Positions 13,701 to 24,260 of a stretch of DNA of 64,000 nucleotides are shown here, piece by piece. The translations under genes and the position numbers were made by a program. This DNA comes from Blumeriella jaapii. Taxonomy: Eukaryota; Ascomycota; Leotiomycetes; Helotiales; Drepanopezizaceae. Position 1 is the first letter of the stretch. Each line of letters opens with the position of its first letter. Below the pieces are notes generated by a model. It was not told the origin of the DNA and ran no database searches. It was given only the letters and a program-made list of their open reading frames with translations. The DNA is taken from the NCBI GenBank assembly GCA_009599575.1, contig VWND01000004.1, positions 1,480,001-1,544,000 on the forward strand, in the 5' to 3' direction.

Positions 13701-13996
13701 TAAAACCACGTTTAAAAGCTAGAATTTATTATTTACGAAAAAAAGTCGTAGAAAGCATCCGTCGCGGCGACGCTTAATAATATTATCGACGAAAAAGCGA
13801 TTAAAACGTTCGTAGATTTAAACGATACCTCGACTAATATTTTATCGAACCATTTTTTAAAAAAGCAAAAAAAAAAAAACAAAATGATTTAAACGATAAG
13901 CGAAACGCTACTTTTTCGCAGAAGCCGATAGCAAAAAGGCTAAAAAAACAGGTTAAAAAACCGAAAAAATATAAGATTAAAAAGTTCGGTTTTTGA
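10706..13996 (+). pseudogene. A2 ORF3: ~1,090-codon unknown protein downstream of pol
   Basis: A single + strand reading direction can be followed from about 10706 to 13996, interrupted mainly by TAA/TAG at probable former Gln/Trp codons and by homopolymer frameshifts. Readable segments include FIKAEFVRKNLNYDKFLLNY, KFCYFYVRYYAAYYDLI, HPGLYFAILI and PDRIIIIKFDIADF. A1 carries the same protein (24260-28255) with conservative differences, so it was coding before RIP. Many Lys/Asn codons probably derive from Glu/Asp, so the ancestor was likely acidic. I recognise no domain: no RT, integrase, protease, clear membrane anchor or zinc finger. It could be an envelope-like, accessory or captured host gene. 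Confidence 0.7.
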
Positions 13997-14102
13997 TTAA
14001 TTGGTTTTTAAATTATATAAAATAAATTAAATTACACTTATTAAAATTATGTTTTTTTTTAGTCGTAATCAAAAACGACTACGTATATTATTTAAAACAA
14101 AA

Positions 14103-14369
14103 TATAAAACGGTAATATCTTATATTAATAAAAGTTAATAATTTTAGTTATAATCGAGGCATAAATCCTTCCGAAACTCTTTGCTATTAACTACCTTTAA
14201 CAGGTATAAAAGCAAAACACCCTTTTAGATAGTATTATAAGCACGCAGTTTAATTTATACCTTCATTTATTTTTTTTTTCCTTTTTTCAGTCTTTTCTAG
14301 GGATTCCCTAGACTATCTTACCCACCGACATATGGCCGTATCAGTCTGGTTTTCCTACCTACTTTTACA
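14103..14369 (+). repeat. A2 3' LTR (267 bp)
   Basis: This is the partner of 3065-3331, same length, starting tataaaac (RIP form of tgtaaaac) and ending cttttaca. It is followed by the 4-bp TSD atat and then by A1 RT sequence. Confidence 0.9.
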
Positions 14370-14373
14370 ATAT

Positions 14374-15079
14374 TACGCTTTATATCGATATTAAAACCGT
14401 GTTTTACGAAGCCTGGCAAAAAAAAACTTTTTTAGTTTTTAAAGTTTTTTAAAATAAAATAATCGAAATGCTAAAAAAACGAATTAAGCAAAAAATTTTC
14501 GAATTTTATTACGGCTTATATAAAAACAAATAGTTTATCGTTGCGAAAAAAAAGAAAAGCATTTACAAATTTATTATCGCAATCGTCGAAATAAACAAAA
14601 TAACGATACGAAACGCTAACGTGTTATTTAACGTCGATTAATTTTTAAACGAATTCGCAAAATTAACGATCGCTTTTTTTTTCGATTTGTTTTTAAACTA
14701 CGATTATTTAATGCTTAATTTACGATTTCGAAATATAACGGCAATTTAAATTCCGATCGGTTTACTACGTATAACGAAAGTATTTATAAAAGCTATTAAT
14801 TTAGTCGTATAATTCGTAAAAATCGTATATAAGGTTTTTATAATTTGCATTTCCGATATTGCTTTGCTTTACGTTAACGACGTCGGAATAAAAAGCTTTA
14901 AATTATATTATAATAATAAAAAGATTTTTTCTGAAATTCGACGTTATATAATAAAATATATTTAAAATATCGACAAAATTATAATTTGTTTCGAAAAAGC
15001 CAAAGCTATTATTAGCTTTCGATTAAAATTTTGCATATCCGAAATAAATATCGTCGGTTATATAATTAACAGCGCTGGC
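14374..15079 (+). pseudogene. A1 reverse transcriptase, part upstream of C1
   Basis: This is the RT of A1 resuming after A2, collinear with 7145-7860. The YxDD box is seen as YVNDV (about 14870), again with the first catalytic Asp mutated. The segment stops at the C1 insertion, with TSD ctggc at 15075-15079. Confidence 0.75.
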
Positions 15080-15346
15080 TGTGACGATTCACTTTTTTGC
15101 CACCTCGTGTGTCACCCCAGCAACTACGTATAGCTGCAAGCTCCCTGGTCTTCTGGTGGGTCTTTTATCAACTATGGAAACTATCATGTATATAAGACTC
15201 TTTTTCCTTAGCAACCTCTGCTTTTTGCAATTGTTAATTCTAAATAAATATTTTTGTTATAAAACTAAAAGTTCGTTTTTTATATTATATAAGCACGGCG
15301 ACCAGCTGACTGATTTCTTAGTCTTTCGATTAATTAAATCGTTATA
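15080..15346 (+). repeat. C1 5' LTR
   Basis: The LTR starts tgtgacgattcac and ends atcgttata (RIP form of atcgtcaca). It includes tgtatataagactc, a TATA-like element at about 15187. It matches the LTRs of C2, C3a, C3b, C4, C5 and C6. Confidence 0.9.
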
Positions 15347-15985
15347 TTATTAACAACTCTTTTTCTACGCTAGCGACGGCGTAAATTATTTTTCCTTTCG
15401 AATTTTTCACGAATTATACTAAAGTGATCGACCGGTTATAAAAAAGCTTATTTCCGTACTTTGCGAAAAATGGCTTTTGTTCAACGATCTCCTTTTTAGC
15501 AAAGCTTTTTAACTTCTGCTATTACATTTTAATCTTTTTTTTTTTAATCAGCGAAAAAGCAGCCTCTTTCAAAAGCTTCTTTTTTTAAAAAACAATCCTT
15601 TTCCCGAGGAAAAAAAAACAAAGGAAAGGGCAGAACGTCAACCATTTCGCCTGCCACTTTTTCTTTGCAGCCTAGCGTTAAAAGCGTTCAGTTGAAACTT
15701 TTGCAAAATTAATTGAAAAAAGCGCAAAAACGTAAACGACAATTTCTGGAAATTATACGACTGCGACAGACCTTTTAATCAAAACGTTTAGTAAAATCTA
15801 TCGAACGTGCTTTTGCCAATCGCGAATCTGCTGCTTTTTTTTTCGCAACGTTTTATTTTAATTAATAAACGTTGCAAATTAATTTCCACGCTTTTCGCGA
15901 ATTCTTTTTAAATCTTTTCCTGACGGCCAAAATTCTAGCGCGCTTTTTAAACGCTATGGTTCCTATTTATTTGCTGATTCTCGAC
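15347..15985 (+). other. C1 leader
   Basis: This is about 640 bp from the LTR to the first gag-like residues, collinear with 32380-33020 (C2) and 49838-50305 (C5). It starts ttattaacaactc in most copies, where the primer-binding site should be, but I could not match it to a tRNA end. It has no recognised gene, although parts read as possible N-terminal gag (Gln/Lys-rich). Confidence 0.4.
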
Positions 15986-16830
15986 TAGCTTATATAAAGC
16001 GCGTTTCGAATTTTAAGTTTAAGCTAAATAATAATAAAAATTATAAAATACGCTATTAAAAAATTAAAGTTTTCGACAATTTCGAACTTTATTACGATTA
16101 TTTCGCTAACGATCGATTTCGCAAAAATTATATATTCGATTAAACCGAAAGCGTAGTAAAAAAATTTCTAACCCCGCGTATTTTAGACCGCTCCGATTCT
16201 ACTTTTTTCGAAAAATTAATAAAAAAAGTCGCCGATTTCCTGGCCGATTTTTTCGACGTTTAAAAGGCCGAAAACGAATTTAAAATACTTGCAATAAATA
16301 TATACGACGACTTTTAGCGATTTTATCTGCGATTTTCTATTTTCGCAGCGAACGCTCAAATACGAACTGACAAACAGCTTCGAAACGCTTTCCGCGATAA
16401 AATACTAAAGCGTTTACGAAAAAAGCTGCATTTAAAATAAGCGCGTACAACGATTTTTAAAAATTAGCTTACCGCCGTCGGTTAAAAAAAACAAAATTAA
16501 TTAACTAAACGAATTTTATACGCGAATCGCTTTATTAAGTCTATTATTTATTAAAATGGTAAGTTTTTAACCAAAGCGTACTACGAGTCAAATCGTACGT
16601 ATAAGAGTCGTTTAAGTGTTTCACAAGCTTTTTCTCAGCCCTTTGTTTTTCCTTTTTTTCCACGCCAAAACGCCCTTTTTAGCGTTTTTCCTTTTCGATC
16701 GGACCAACGACAACGCTCGTTTTTTATTTTATATTAAAAAGTTTAAAAAGGTTAATTTGCACGATTTTTTACGGGCCGACCTTCGGTTTTATTCAAAAGC
16801 CTTTTTAAGCTGATAAATATAAACGAAATC
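15985..16830 (+). pseudogene. C1 gag
   Basis: Readable capsid-like segments are FDNFELYYDYFANDRF, KNYIFD, RILDRSDSTFFEKL, VADFLADFFDV and DKQLRNAFRDKILKRLRKKL, a fungal Ty3/gypsy gag pattern. A further open frame at 16616-16813 follows. No CCHC knuckle is evident in this family. Stops and shifts break the frame. Confidence 0.65.
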
Positions 16831-16964
16831 GAGCCGGCCGAAGATTCGCCTTTTAATAATAATAGTAAAAACGAAAACCCTTTTTTAAACGATTTTCAAA
16901 ACGCATACGAAAAAATTAAAAGCTTTTTCGCTAGTCGAAAAAACGCTCAGGCCTAAGCAAAGCC

Positions 16965-17175
16965 TCTTTTTTGAACGTATTACGCGATATGCGTTATTTT
17001 AATATTCGAAAGCTTTTTAATAGCGATTTACTAATAATTTCCGTTATACTTATTAAAAATAGCCTTTCGTACAAAATAAAAACGCTCGCCGATTTTAAAG
17101 CGAACGGTTATACGTTAATCGATTCGGCGCTGATCAAATCTTTTTTTTTTTTTTTTAAACTTTTAATTTAATTTC
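16965..17175 (+). pseudogene. C1 protease
   Basis: A short open frame reads YFNIRKLFNSDLL, then KIKTLADFKANGYTLIDSAL. The second piece matches the fungal chromovirus protease pattern ALADSGANGxxFID with Ser-Gly changed by mutation. C2 carries the same at 34013-34190 (ALADFKTNGYTLID). Confidence 0.65.
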
Positions 17176-17899
17176 TCTCGGCTTTTTTTCTTATAAAAAA
17201 ATATAATAAAGCTCGTAGCCATTCAATTATATATTTTACGTTTTTTAATCTTATTATTAACAATCGAATACAATCGTTTATTCCTTTTTTAATTACCAAC
17301 CTCGGAAATTATAATATGATTTTAAAAAAAGCTTGGTTGGCCGAATATTAAATTTTATTAAACTGTAATAAACGCAAGCTTTATTAGCCGAAATCTTACC
17401 TTTTTATAATCTTTTACGCTCGTTGTATTAAAATCTTTTATTTGCACCTCCGAAAAATTCAATCTCGCCATCAAAACGACGCTATAAAACGTAACAAAAA
17501 TCTTAACCAATTATAACAGACCTACGACGCTGTGCGAAGCGCGAAAAAATCGAATTTCATTCGCGGTGCCAATTTCGATAGCAACGCTAATGGAATAATA
17601 CAAAAAATTATACTACCGCCTTTTTAGGCTAACGATTTCTTTTTTATTATTTTTTTTTTTTCTTTTTTTCCTTCGTTAAAACAGCTTTTTCGTTCTACGA
17701 AAAACAATTATATTAAAAACCGAAGGAAAACCTTCGCCGCGATAGCCTTTCAGCTTAATATAATCGATAATTCAAATAAGCCATTTTCTAAACCTTTTAA
17801 ACGATCAGTTCGAAAACGAGTCTTTTAACTTATTGCTTACCCAATTTCCATCTGCCAAATCATTGCATACGCTTTTAAACTGATTTCTAAAAAAAAAGC

Positions 17900-18900
17900 A
17901 GTTAAAATGTTTTTAACCTTTTTGTACGAAATCGACAAAATACTAAACGATTTTACGTACAACACTTTTTTTAAAACCCAATCTTATAATTTTTTCGAAC
18001 GTTTCAAGATTAACGAAATATCGATTTCGACCTTTTTAATCAGCTTAGTAAAGCTAACTTCGAATAAACTTTTCTTCGAATCTTTTTTCCCGAAATACAA
18101 AAACTTCGAACACGTGTTTTCTAAGGCCGCCAGTAACGAACTAGCCTTTTACCGGCTTTACGACCATAAAATCGAGCTTATTATAAATAAAAAAAAGCTG
18201 AAATACACTTTTTTATACAAAATATCGATTCCAAAGCTCGAAATTATCAAAACCTATCTGCAAAATAATCTTAATAAAAGCTTTATCGAACTTTTCACCG
18301 CTCCCTTCGCTGTTTTAATACTTTTCGCTAAAAAACCCGACGGTTTATTACGTTTTTATATCGATTATCGAGCTTTTAATAATATTACTCGTAAAAATCG
18401 CTACCTCCTCCCTTTTATCGATAAAATCCTTGCTCGTTTTTCGAAAGCGCGAATCTTTACGAAATTCGATATTCGTTAAACTTTTTATAAAATTCGAATA
18501 AATCCCGCTAATAAAAAACTAACGACGTTTCGTACGCGTTACGGCTTATAAATGCAAAATACTATTTTTTGGCTTTATTAATAAATTCGCAATTTATCAA
18601 CGTTATATAAACGACGTTTTTTTCGATTATTTAAACGATTTTTATATTGCATATCTAAATAATATTTTTATTTATTCGTCCGACCTTTTAAAACACGCTA
18701 TATACGTTCGCAAAATGCTCCAAAGGCTCGCTAACGCTGAATTACAGGCCGATATTCGAAAGTTTGAATTTAACGTTATACGAACCCGTTACTTAAGCTT
18801 TATTATTTCGACTAAAAGCTTAAAAATAAACCTAAAGAAAATTTCCGTAGTCGCCTATTAAAAGCCTTTTACTATTATAAAAAATATACAAAGCTTTTTT
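17900..18900 (+). pseudogene. C1 reverse transcriptase
   Basis: A 190-codon open run (17907-18479) contains YLQNNLNKSFIELFTAPFA, LFAKKPDGLLRFYIDYRAFN, KNRYLLPFIDKIL and ARIFTKFDIR, the fingers and first palm motifs of Ty3/gypsy RT. After a stop the frame continues to the catalytic box, which here and in C2 reads YLNNI instead of YLDDI, so both catalytic Asp codons are hit by G-to-A. SSDLLKHAIYVRKML follows. This is the longest uninterrupted coding run in the window. Confidence 0.85.
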
Positions 18901-19470
18901 GGTTTTTGTAACTTCTACCGACGTTTTATTCGAAACTACGGTATAATTACAAAACCTTTGGTTTATTTAATTAAAGCTAACGTTTTTTTCAATTTCATTT
19001 TTGAATATCAGAAAAGTTTCGACCTTTTTATACTAACTTTTACTATTGCATCAGTTTTATAATATTACAAGCAAAACCTTTTTTACATATTAAAAACTAA
19101 CGCTTTCGACGGCGTAATAGCTTTTGTGTTTTCGCAATTTTATAATAACGATTGGCTTTCAGTCGCTTATTTTAATAAAACTATAATTTCCGCAAAGCTA
19201 AACTACGTCGTATACGATAAAAAAATATTCGCAATCGTAAAATCTCTAAGCAATTTTCGTACTAAACTAATTAATTTAATTTATTAAATCAAAATTATTA
19301 TTAATTATAAAATCTTAAAATATTTTATGATTTTAAATTTTTAAACGCTCGATAAGCACGCTGGGCCGAGCTTTTCGCCGACTACAATTTTTTTATTACG
19401 TACAAACCAAATAAATACAATTTTTTAGCTAACGCATTAATACGTCGTACGAACGAATTCGACCGTTAAA
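18900..19470 (+). pseudogene. C1 RNase H
   Basis: After the RT thumb ([15 protein letters not shown]), a segment LKTNAFDGVIAFVFSQ, then SVAYFNKT and AKLNYVVYDKKIFAIV, follows the order of the Ty3/gypsy RNase H domain. The region is frameshifted and carries RIP stops. Confidence 0.7.
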
Positions 19471-19499
19471 ACTTTTTTAAACGCATTCAGCGCCTGCAA

Positions 19500-20750
19500 A
19501 TACTTTTTCGAACCGATCAGATCGATCATCGCTTTTTAATTAAAAAACTTCGATTTTCCACGGCTTCCGAAACAGCTGTTTTTATCGTTAAAATAGCTGA
19601 TTTTTTTTTCGTACTTCGTATCGTTAACCAAATTTTTTACGCTAATCGCATAGCTAGCAGCTTAATAACTCTCCGAAAAAAAGCTGTACGAAACGCTGCG
19701 AAAAAAAACGACGACAATAACATTCCGTTTTCGTATATATTTAAACGCGACCTGCTGTTATATTACGATCGCTTAATAATACCAGACGTCGATCATTTTC
19801 GTTTGGCTTTTATACGAAAAATACACGATCAGATTTTTACCGTTTATTTTAACGCTCGCAAAACTACGCAATTGCTTTCGGATTAATATTATTAGCGAGA
19901 TATAACAGCTTTCGTAAAACAATACTATCGCAACTGCTACGCTTATCGAAAAAATTTTGTTTTAAAAAATAAACGCTTCGGCTTTCTTTAGCTTTTTTTT
20001 ATTTTTAACCATCTTTAAAAACACGTTACAATAAACTTTTGCAACTTTAACAAAAACAAATACGATTACGATAACGTATTCGTAATAATAAATCGCTTTT
20101 CTAAGCAAACTATTTCGATTTCTTATTATAAAAATATCGACGCTCGAAGCTTCGTCAAATTGTATATATTCCACGTATACAAATATTTTGGCCTTTTAAA
20201 AAGTATTATTAACGATCGTGGCTTTTAATATTAATTTATCTTCTGGTTTAAATTAAACAAAATACTCGGTACGCAATTAAAGCTTTCGATAGCCGCTTAT
20301 TTCGAAACCGACGGTCAAACCGAAATTTATAATTAATATTTGCAAAAACGCTTTCGACTTTTCGTAAACTTCTATCAAAACGATTAAAGCGAATTTCTTT
20401 TAATAATAAATTTCGCCCAAATAATTCTTTTTTACGAAAGTTTAAATAGCCTTTCACTTTTTGAAATTGTATACGATTATATTTCTTATATTAATTAAAA
20501 CTGAAAACTCGACACTTTTTCTTTTCTTAACCTTTTATACAAGCTAAACGCAAACGAAGCTTATGCGTACGCTCGCCGCTATTACAACGCTTAAAACCTC
20601 GCTAAATCGCATTTTTAATAAGCCTACGATAAAATAAAAAAAAATGCGAATAAATCTCGCCGCGCGATCGATTTTAACGTTAGCGATTACGTATAACTCG
20701 ATATGCGTTTATTTCCGATCTTCCGGCCCTTCCGCAAGCTCGATAATCTT
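19500..20750 (+). pseudogene. C1 integrase
   Basis: The zinc-binding region reads ARKTTQLLSD, then ITAFVKQYYRNCYAYRK, an HHCC-type segment. The core contains DYDNVFVIINRFSKQ, IINDRGF and FETDGQTEIYNQ-like sequence carrying the Glu. SRRAIDFNVSDYV and DMRLFPIFRPFRKLDN follow, the GPF/Y-type C-terminal region. The element would integrate at sites selected by the chromodomain downstream. It is broken by stops. Confidence 0.8.
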
Positions 20751-21225
20751 ACAAACGGCTTTTTTAAAATTATAGCCAAAATTTTCGACAACGCTTTTAA
20801 GCTAGACCTTTTTAATATTATAAACGTACATCCAGTTTTCACGCTAATCGACTGCGTAAAGCAGCTAACGACGCGTTTTTAAATCAAATTAACTTAGCTT
20901 TTAAATTTATTAATATAATTAATAAGCTTAAATACAAAATCGAAAAATTAATCGCCTGTCGAATGCAGCGAAAAACCCTTTAGTACAAAGCTTTTTAAAT
21001 AAGCTTAAATAAAAATCTTACGTAATACTTCGCGTCTGACTTTATATATGCTCTTTTAAAAGTGCGCGATTTTCATTTGGCGTATAAAAAGCTTCCCGGT
21101 TCTTTTGCAAAACTTATAAATTGGCTGAAAGCGTATTCCGAAAGTTTAAACTCGTACGATCATTTGGATAACGACGTATTAATAAATAAAAGCTCGAAAG
21201 CGCGCTTTTTTCGGACGAAAAAGTA
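20750..21225 (+). pseudogene. C1 integrase C-terminus and chromodomain
   Basis: The region reads FDNAFKLDLFNIINVHPVF, then (clearer in C2 at 37727-38008) KYEIEKLIAYRIQRKT followed by Trp/Leu-rich WIG-D-LTWY-type sequence. This is the E-K-I/L...R...Y...W.G...TWY pattern of chromodomains at the end of chromovirus pol. It ends with ARFFRTKK just before the polypurine tract. Confidence 0.7.
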
Positions 21226-21226
21226 A

Positions 21227-21493
21227 TATAACGATTCACTCTTTTGCTACCTCGTATATCACCCCAGCAACTACGTATAACTGCAAGCTCCCTGATCTCC
21301 TGGTAGGTCTTTTATTAACTATGGAAATTATTATATTTATAAAGCTTTTTCTTTTTAGCAATTTCTGCCTTTTGCAATTGTTAATTCTAAATGAATATCT
21401 TTATTACAAAACCAAAGGCTCGTTTTTTATACCATATAAGCACGGCGACCAGCTGACTGATTTCCCAGCCCTTCGACTGATTAGATCGTCACA
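21227..21493 (+). repeat. C1 3' LTR
   Basis: The LTR starts tataacgattcactc and ends gatcgtcaca; its length equals the 5' LTR. It is preceded by ttcggacgaaaaagtaa, the mutated polypurine tract, better preserved as cggacgggagggtaa before the LTR at 45564. Confidence 0.9.
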
Positions 21494-21498
21494 CTGGC

Positions 21499-22235
21499 CG
21501 CTATTTTTAACGAAAAAAAATTAAAAAGATTTGCGAATAAAAAAAATGTAAAAACATTACCGAAGCCAAAGCTTTTATTAGCGTTATAATTTATTATCGC
21601 AATTAAATCAAAAACTTTTTTTAAAAAGCTGCATTTATTTACGCTACGATAAAAAAAAAATCGATTTCGTTTGGAAAAAAAAACAAAGCAAAATTATAAA
21701 AGTTTTTAAAAACGATTTTTTATCGGTTTTATCGCTTATACGGATCGATTATAGCTTAAACGTAAAAAAAATCATTTTAATTATCGACGCTAATATTTTC
21801 GATTAAAAAGCTATATTGCAACAAATCGACGAAAACAAAAAACGGCATTTTTTACGATTCGAAAACGGCTTATAGTTTTTCGCGGAAATACGCTACGATA
21901 TTATTAAACGAAAATATCGAAACGCTTTTAAAATAATAATAAAAATAAAAAGCGAATTATACGGCGTATATTTTATTTTAGAAACAAACGTAAAAGTTTT
22001 TGTCGATTAATTAAATAAAAAAGCTAATAATTTATCAAAAACGCTCGTTATTAATTAAATAGCTTAAATACGATTTATAAATTTCGAAATTAAGCATATT
22101 AAAAAAACGATTAATACAGCGGTAAACGGCCTTTTTAAACGAAAACGTTTTTATTCGTTTAATTTCGCTGAATAAAACGAATAAAATATTAATAAGTAAA
22201 TTGTTAACGAAATCGGCTGCTTTGTTATTTGCGCT
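21499..22235 (+). pseudogene. A1 RT end and RNase H
   Basis: This is the A1 pol resuming after C1, collinear with 7860-8630. It has the same INDANIFD-type RNase H strand and flanking helices, with more RIP stops than A2. Confidence 0.6.
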
Positions 22236-22496
22236 TTGGGTTTTACAAAGCCGAAACTATTTACGTTATTATTTCGGCTGGCATCGCGAATAAAAAACAT
22301 TAATTTTCGGGCCGAAAAAACATTTATATTATTATTTCGGCTGGCATCGCGAATAAATTTAACCGAAAACGATCGGAATAAGCCGATTAACGACGAAAAT
22401 AAACTTTTGATCGATAATTACAAAACCGAAGATTTTTATTTAATCGTATATTATTTAATTATTTTATTTAAATTATTTAACGTATTAAATTATTAA
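22236..22496 (+). pseudogene. A1 RNase H-integrase linker
   Basis: This open stretch of 86 codons starts MGFTKPKLF and carries LLFRLASRI twice, as in A2 (8633-8863). It ends FNVLNY. Confidence 0.5.
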
Positions 22497-22499
22497 TTT

Positions 22500-23750
22500 A
22501 AATTATTTAAAAACCAGGTTTTCGATTATATTTTAGCCGATAAAAAACTGTATAAAATAAAAAATAATATATATTAAAAACGTTTAATAATAAATAACCA
22601 AATTGATAAATTTCAAATTATAAAAAAAGCTTACGAAAAAATATTTCGAAAATTGCAAAGCTTTCGTTAAAAACTGTATTTTTTACTAAAAACGAAAGCT
22701 TGGCCGAAAAAAAAACTTATTATATTCGACGTGGTTTTTTAAAATTTATAAAAAAATTAATTTCGATATTATACGCGTACCGACTACCGATCGCGGATAT
22801 ATATGCTTCGTATTTGCTATCGACGATTTATTTAAATAATTTAAAAAGCGATTTTTCCGAAACGCTACTTCCGAAACTATAACGATTTTTTTTTAAAAAA
22901 AACGTTGTATATCGATACGGTTTGTTTAGCAAATTAAACGTCGATAATAAATCCGAAAACAAAAACGTTATCGAGATTTTTATAAAAAAATACGGGATTT
23001 AGCGTATTTAAATTTTAGCTTATAATTCGAAAAGCAACGAAACCGTTAAACGAGATTATAAAAATATTTTCGACGGCTTTTCAAAAGCTATTCGAAAAGG
23101 CTATAAGCGTTGGTCGCGGAAATTTTCGAAAATGCTTTTTGCTATGCGTATATATATACACGCTTTTATTAAAATAATTTTATTTTTTATTTAATACGGC
23201 AAAAACGCTCGACTGCTTTTGGAAACAAAATGGCTTATATAAAGGTTTTATAACGTAATTAAAATAAAAACGAAAGCAAATTTATTAGTAATAAAATTTA
23301 AATAGCTAAACTACCGCGATATAAATATAAAAAAAAATAATTTTAAATAAAAAAAATATAAAAAAGCAGCTAAGAAAATTTGAAATAAAATCAAGATTTT
23401 AAAAAAAACGTTAATTAAAAAAAAAGATTCGATTTTAGTTTACGACGTTTAACGCGTTATTAATAAATCGGCCGATATTAAATTTAATTATAAATGGCTC
23501 GAACCTTACGAAATATACGAAGCCGAATTAAATAAAAGTTATTACAAACTTACGGAATTCGATAAAACAAAACTAAAAGAAACGTTCGCTGTTAATCGGT
23601 TAAAACGATTTTATAAAAGAAATTAGCAAATCTATTTCTTAAATTTTGATTCAAACAGCGATTTCGATTTTAGCGATTTCGACGACGATTCCGACTAAAA
23701 CGATTATATTTCTGAAAAAAAAAAACTTTTTAAAAAGGTTTGGAAATAAT
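22500..23750 (+). pseudogene. A1 integrase with acidic tail
   Basis: This is collinear with 8870-10165. The first catalytic strand lies near 22760-22830 (YRLPIADIYASYLLSTI is the shifted shadow). The remains of NVDNKSENKNVIEIFIKKY and the acidic Ser/Asp tail near 23650-23700 are visible. It has more stops than A2. Confidence 0.65.
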
Positions 23751-24260
23751 CAAACGATAACCCCGCTGTTAAAAGCATAATTCAAATCGTGATTATATTT
23801 ATAACCGAAAAAAAAAAATGTATATAAAATTGTTTACTAATTGTTTTATTATTTTTGTTGCTTATTGTTTTTCTTTTTATTATATATTGTTTTATTGTTT
23901 CTGTTTTGCTTTATTTATATATAATTTAATTATTCTGTTTTATATATATTATTTATTTTTAAAATCTTTTTTTTATATTATTTAAAATATTTATTGTATT
24001 TTTTTTTATTTAATTGTATTTTTGTTTATTAGAATAAAAGTTTTGTGTATACTTAAGCCGCATATTTGATATATTTATATTGCTCGCATATTTTACGAAA
24101 ACCATTTTTTATGCATTTTATTATTTGCTATTTTTTGTATTATTTACTTTTTTCGTTGTTTTAAACGGATGTTTATTTAAACAGTTATAATTTATTAAAA
24201 AAATAGTATGCGGATTTCCGTGACTTTTAAATACAAATACTTCACAATTTTTATACTTTT
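23751..24260 (+). other. A1 T-rich spacer between pol and ORF3
   Basis: This is the counterpart of 10166-10705, with the same T-rich runs and no coding signal. Conservation between copies shows it is part of the element. Confidence 0.4.

Larger units (their letters stand above)
3065..14369 (+). mobile_element. Ty3/gypsy element A2, complete 11.3-kb copy nested in A1
   Basis: The copy is bounded by 267-bp LTRs (3065-3331 and 14103-14369) starting TGTAAAAC and ending TTTTACA, with a 4-bp direct repeat ATAT on both sides (3061-3064, 14370-14373). The uninterrupted site in A2's own sequence reads acgt, so the repeat is a RIP derivative. A2 inserted into the RT-proximal part of another copy of its own family. 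Order: 5' LTR, about 760-bp leader, gag, protease, RT, RNase H, integrase with acidic tail, T-rich spacer, ORF3, 3' LTR. It is RIP-broken throughout. The 11.3 kb is long for a fungal gypsy element because of ORF3. Confidence 0.92.
15080..21493 (+). mobile_element. Chromovirus C1 (Ty3/gypsy), complete 6.4-kb copy in A1
   Basis: The copy is bounded by 267-bp LTRs (15080-15346, 21227-21493; TGTGACG...CGTCACA) and flanked by the 5-bp TSD CTGGC (15075-15079, 21494-21498). The empty site is seen in A2 at about 7860 (gctggccgctatt). Order: LTR, about 640-bp leader, gag, protease, RT, RNase H, integrase, chromodomain-like end, polypurine tract, LTR. It is RIP-mutated but retains long open stretches. 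Confidence 0.93.
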
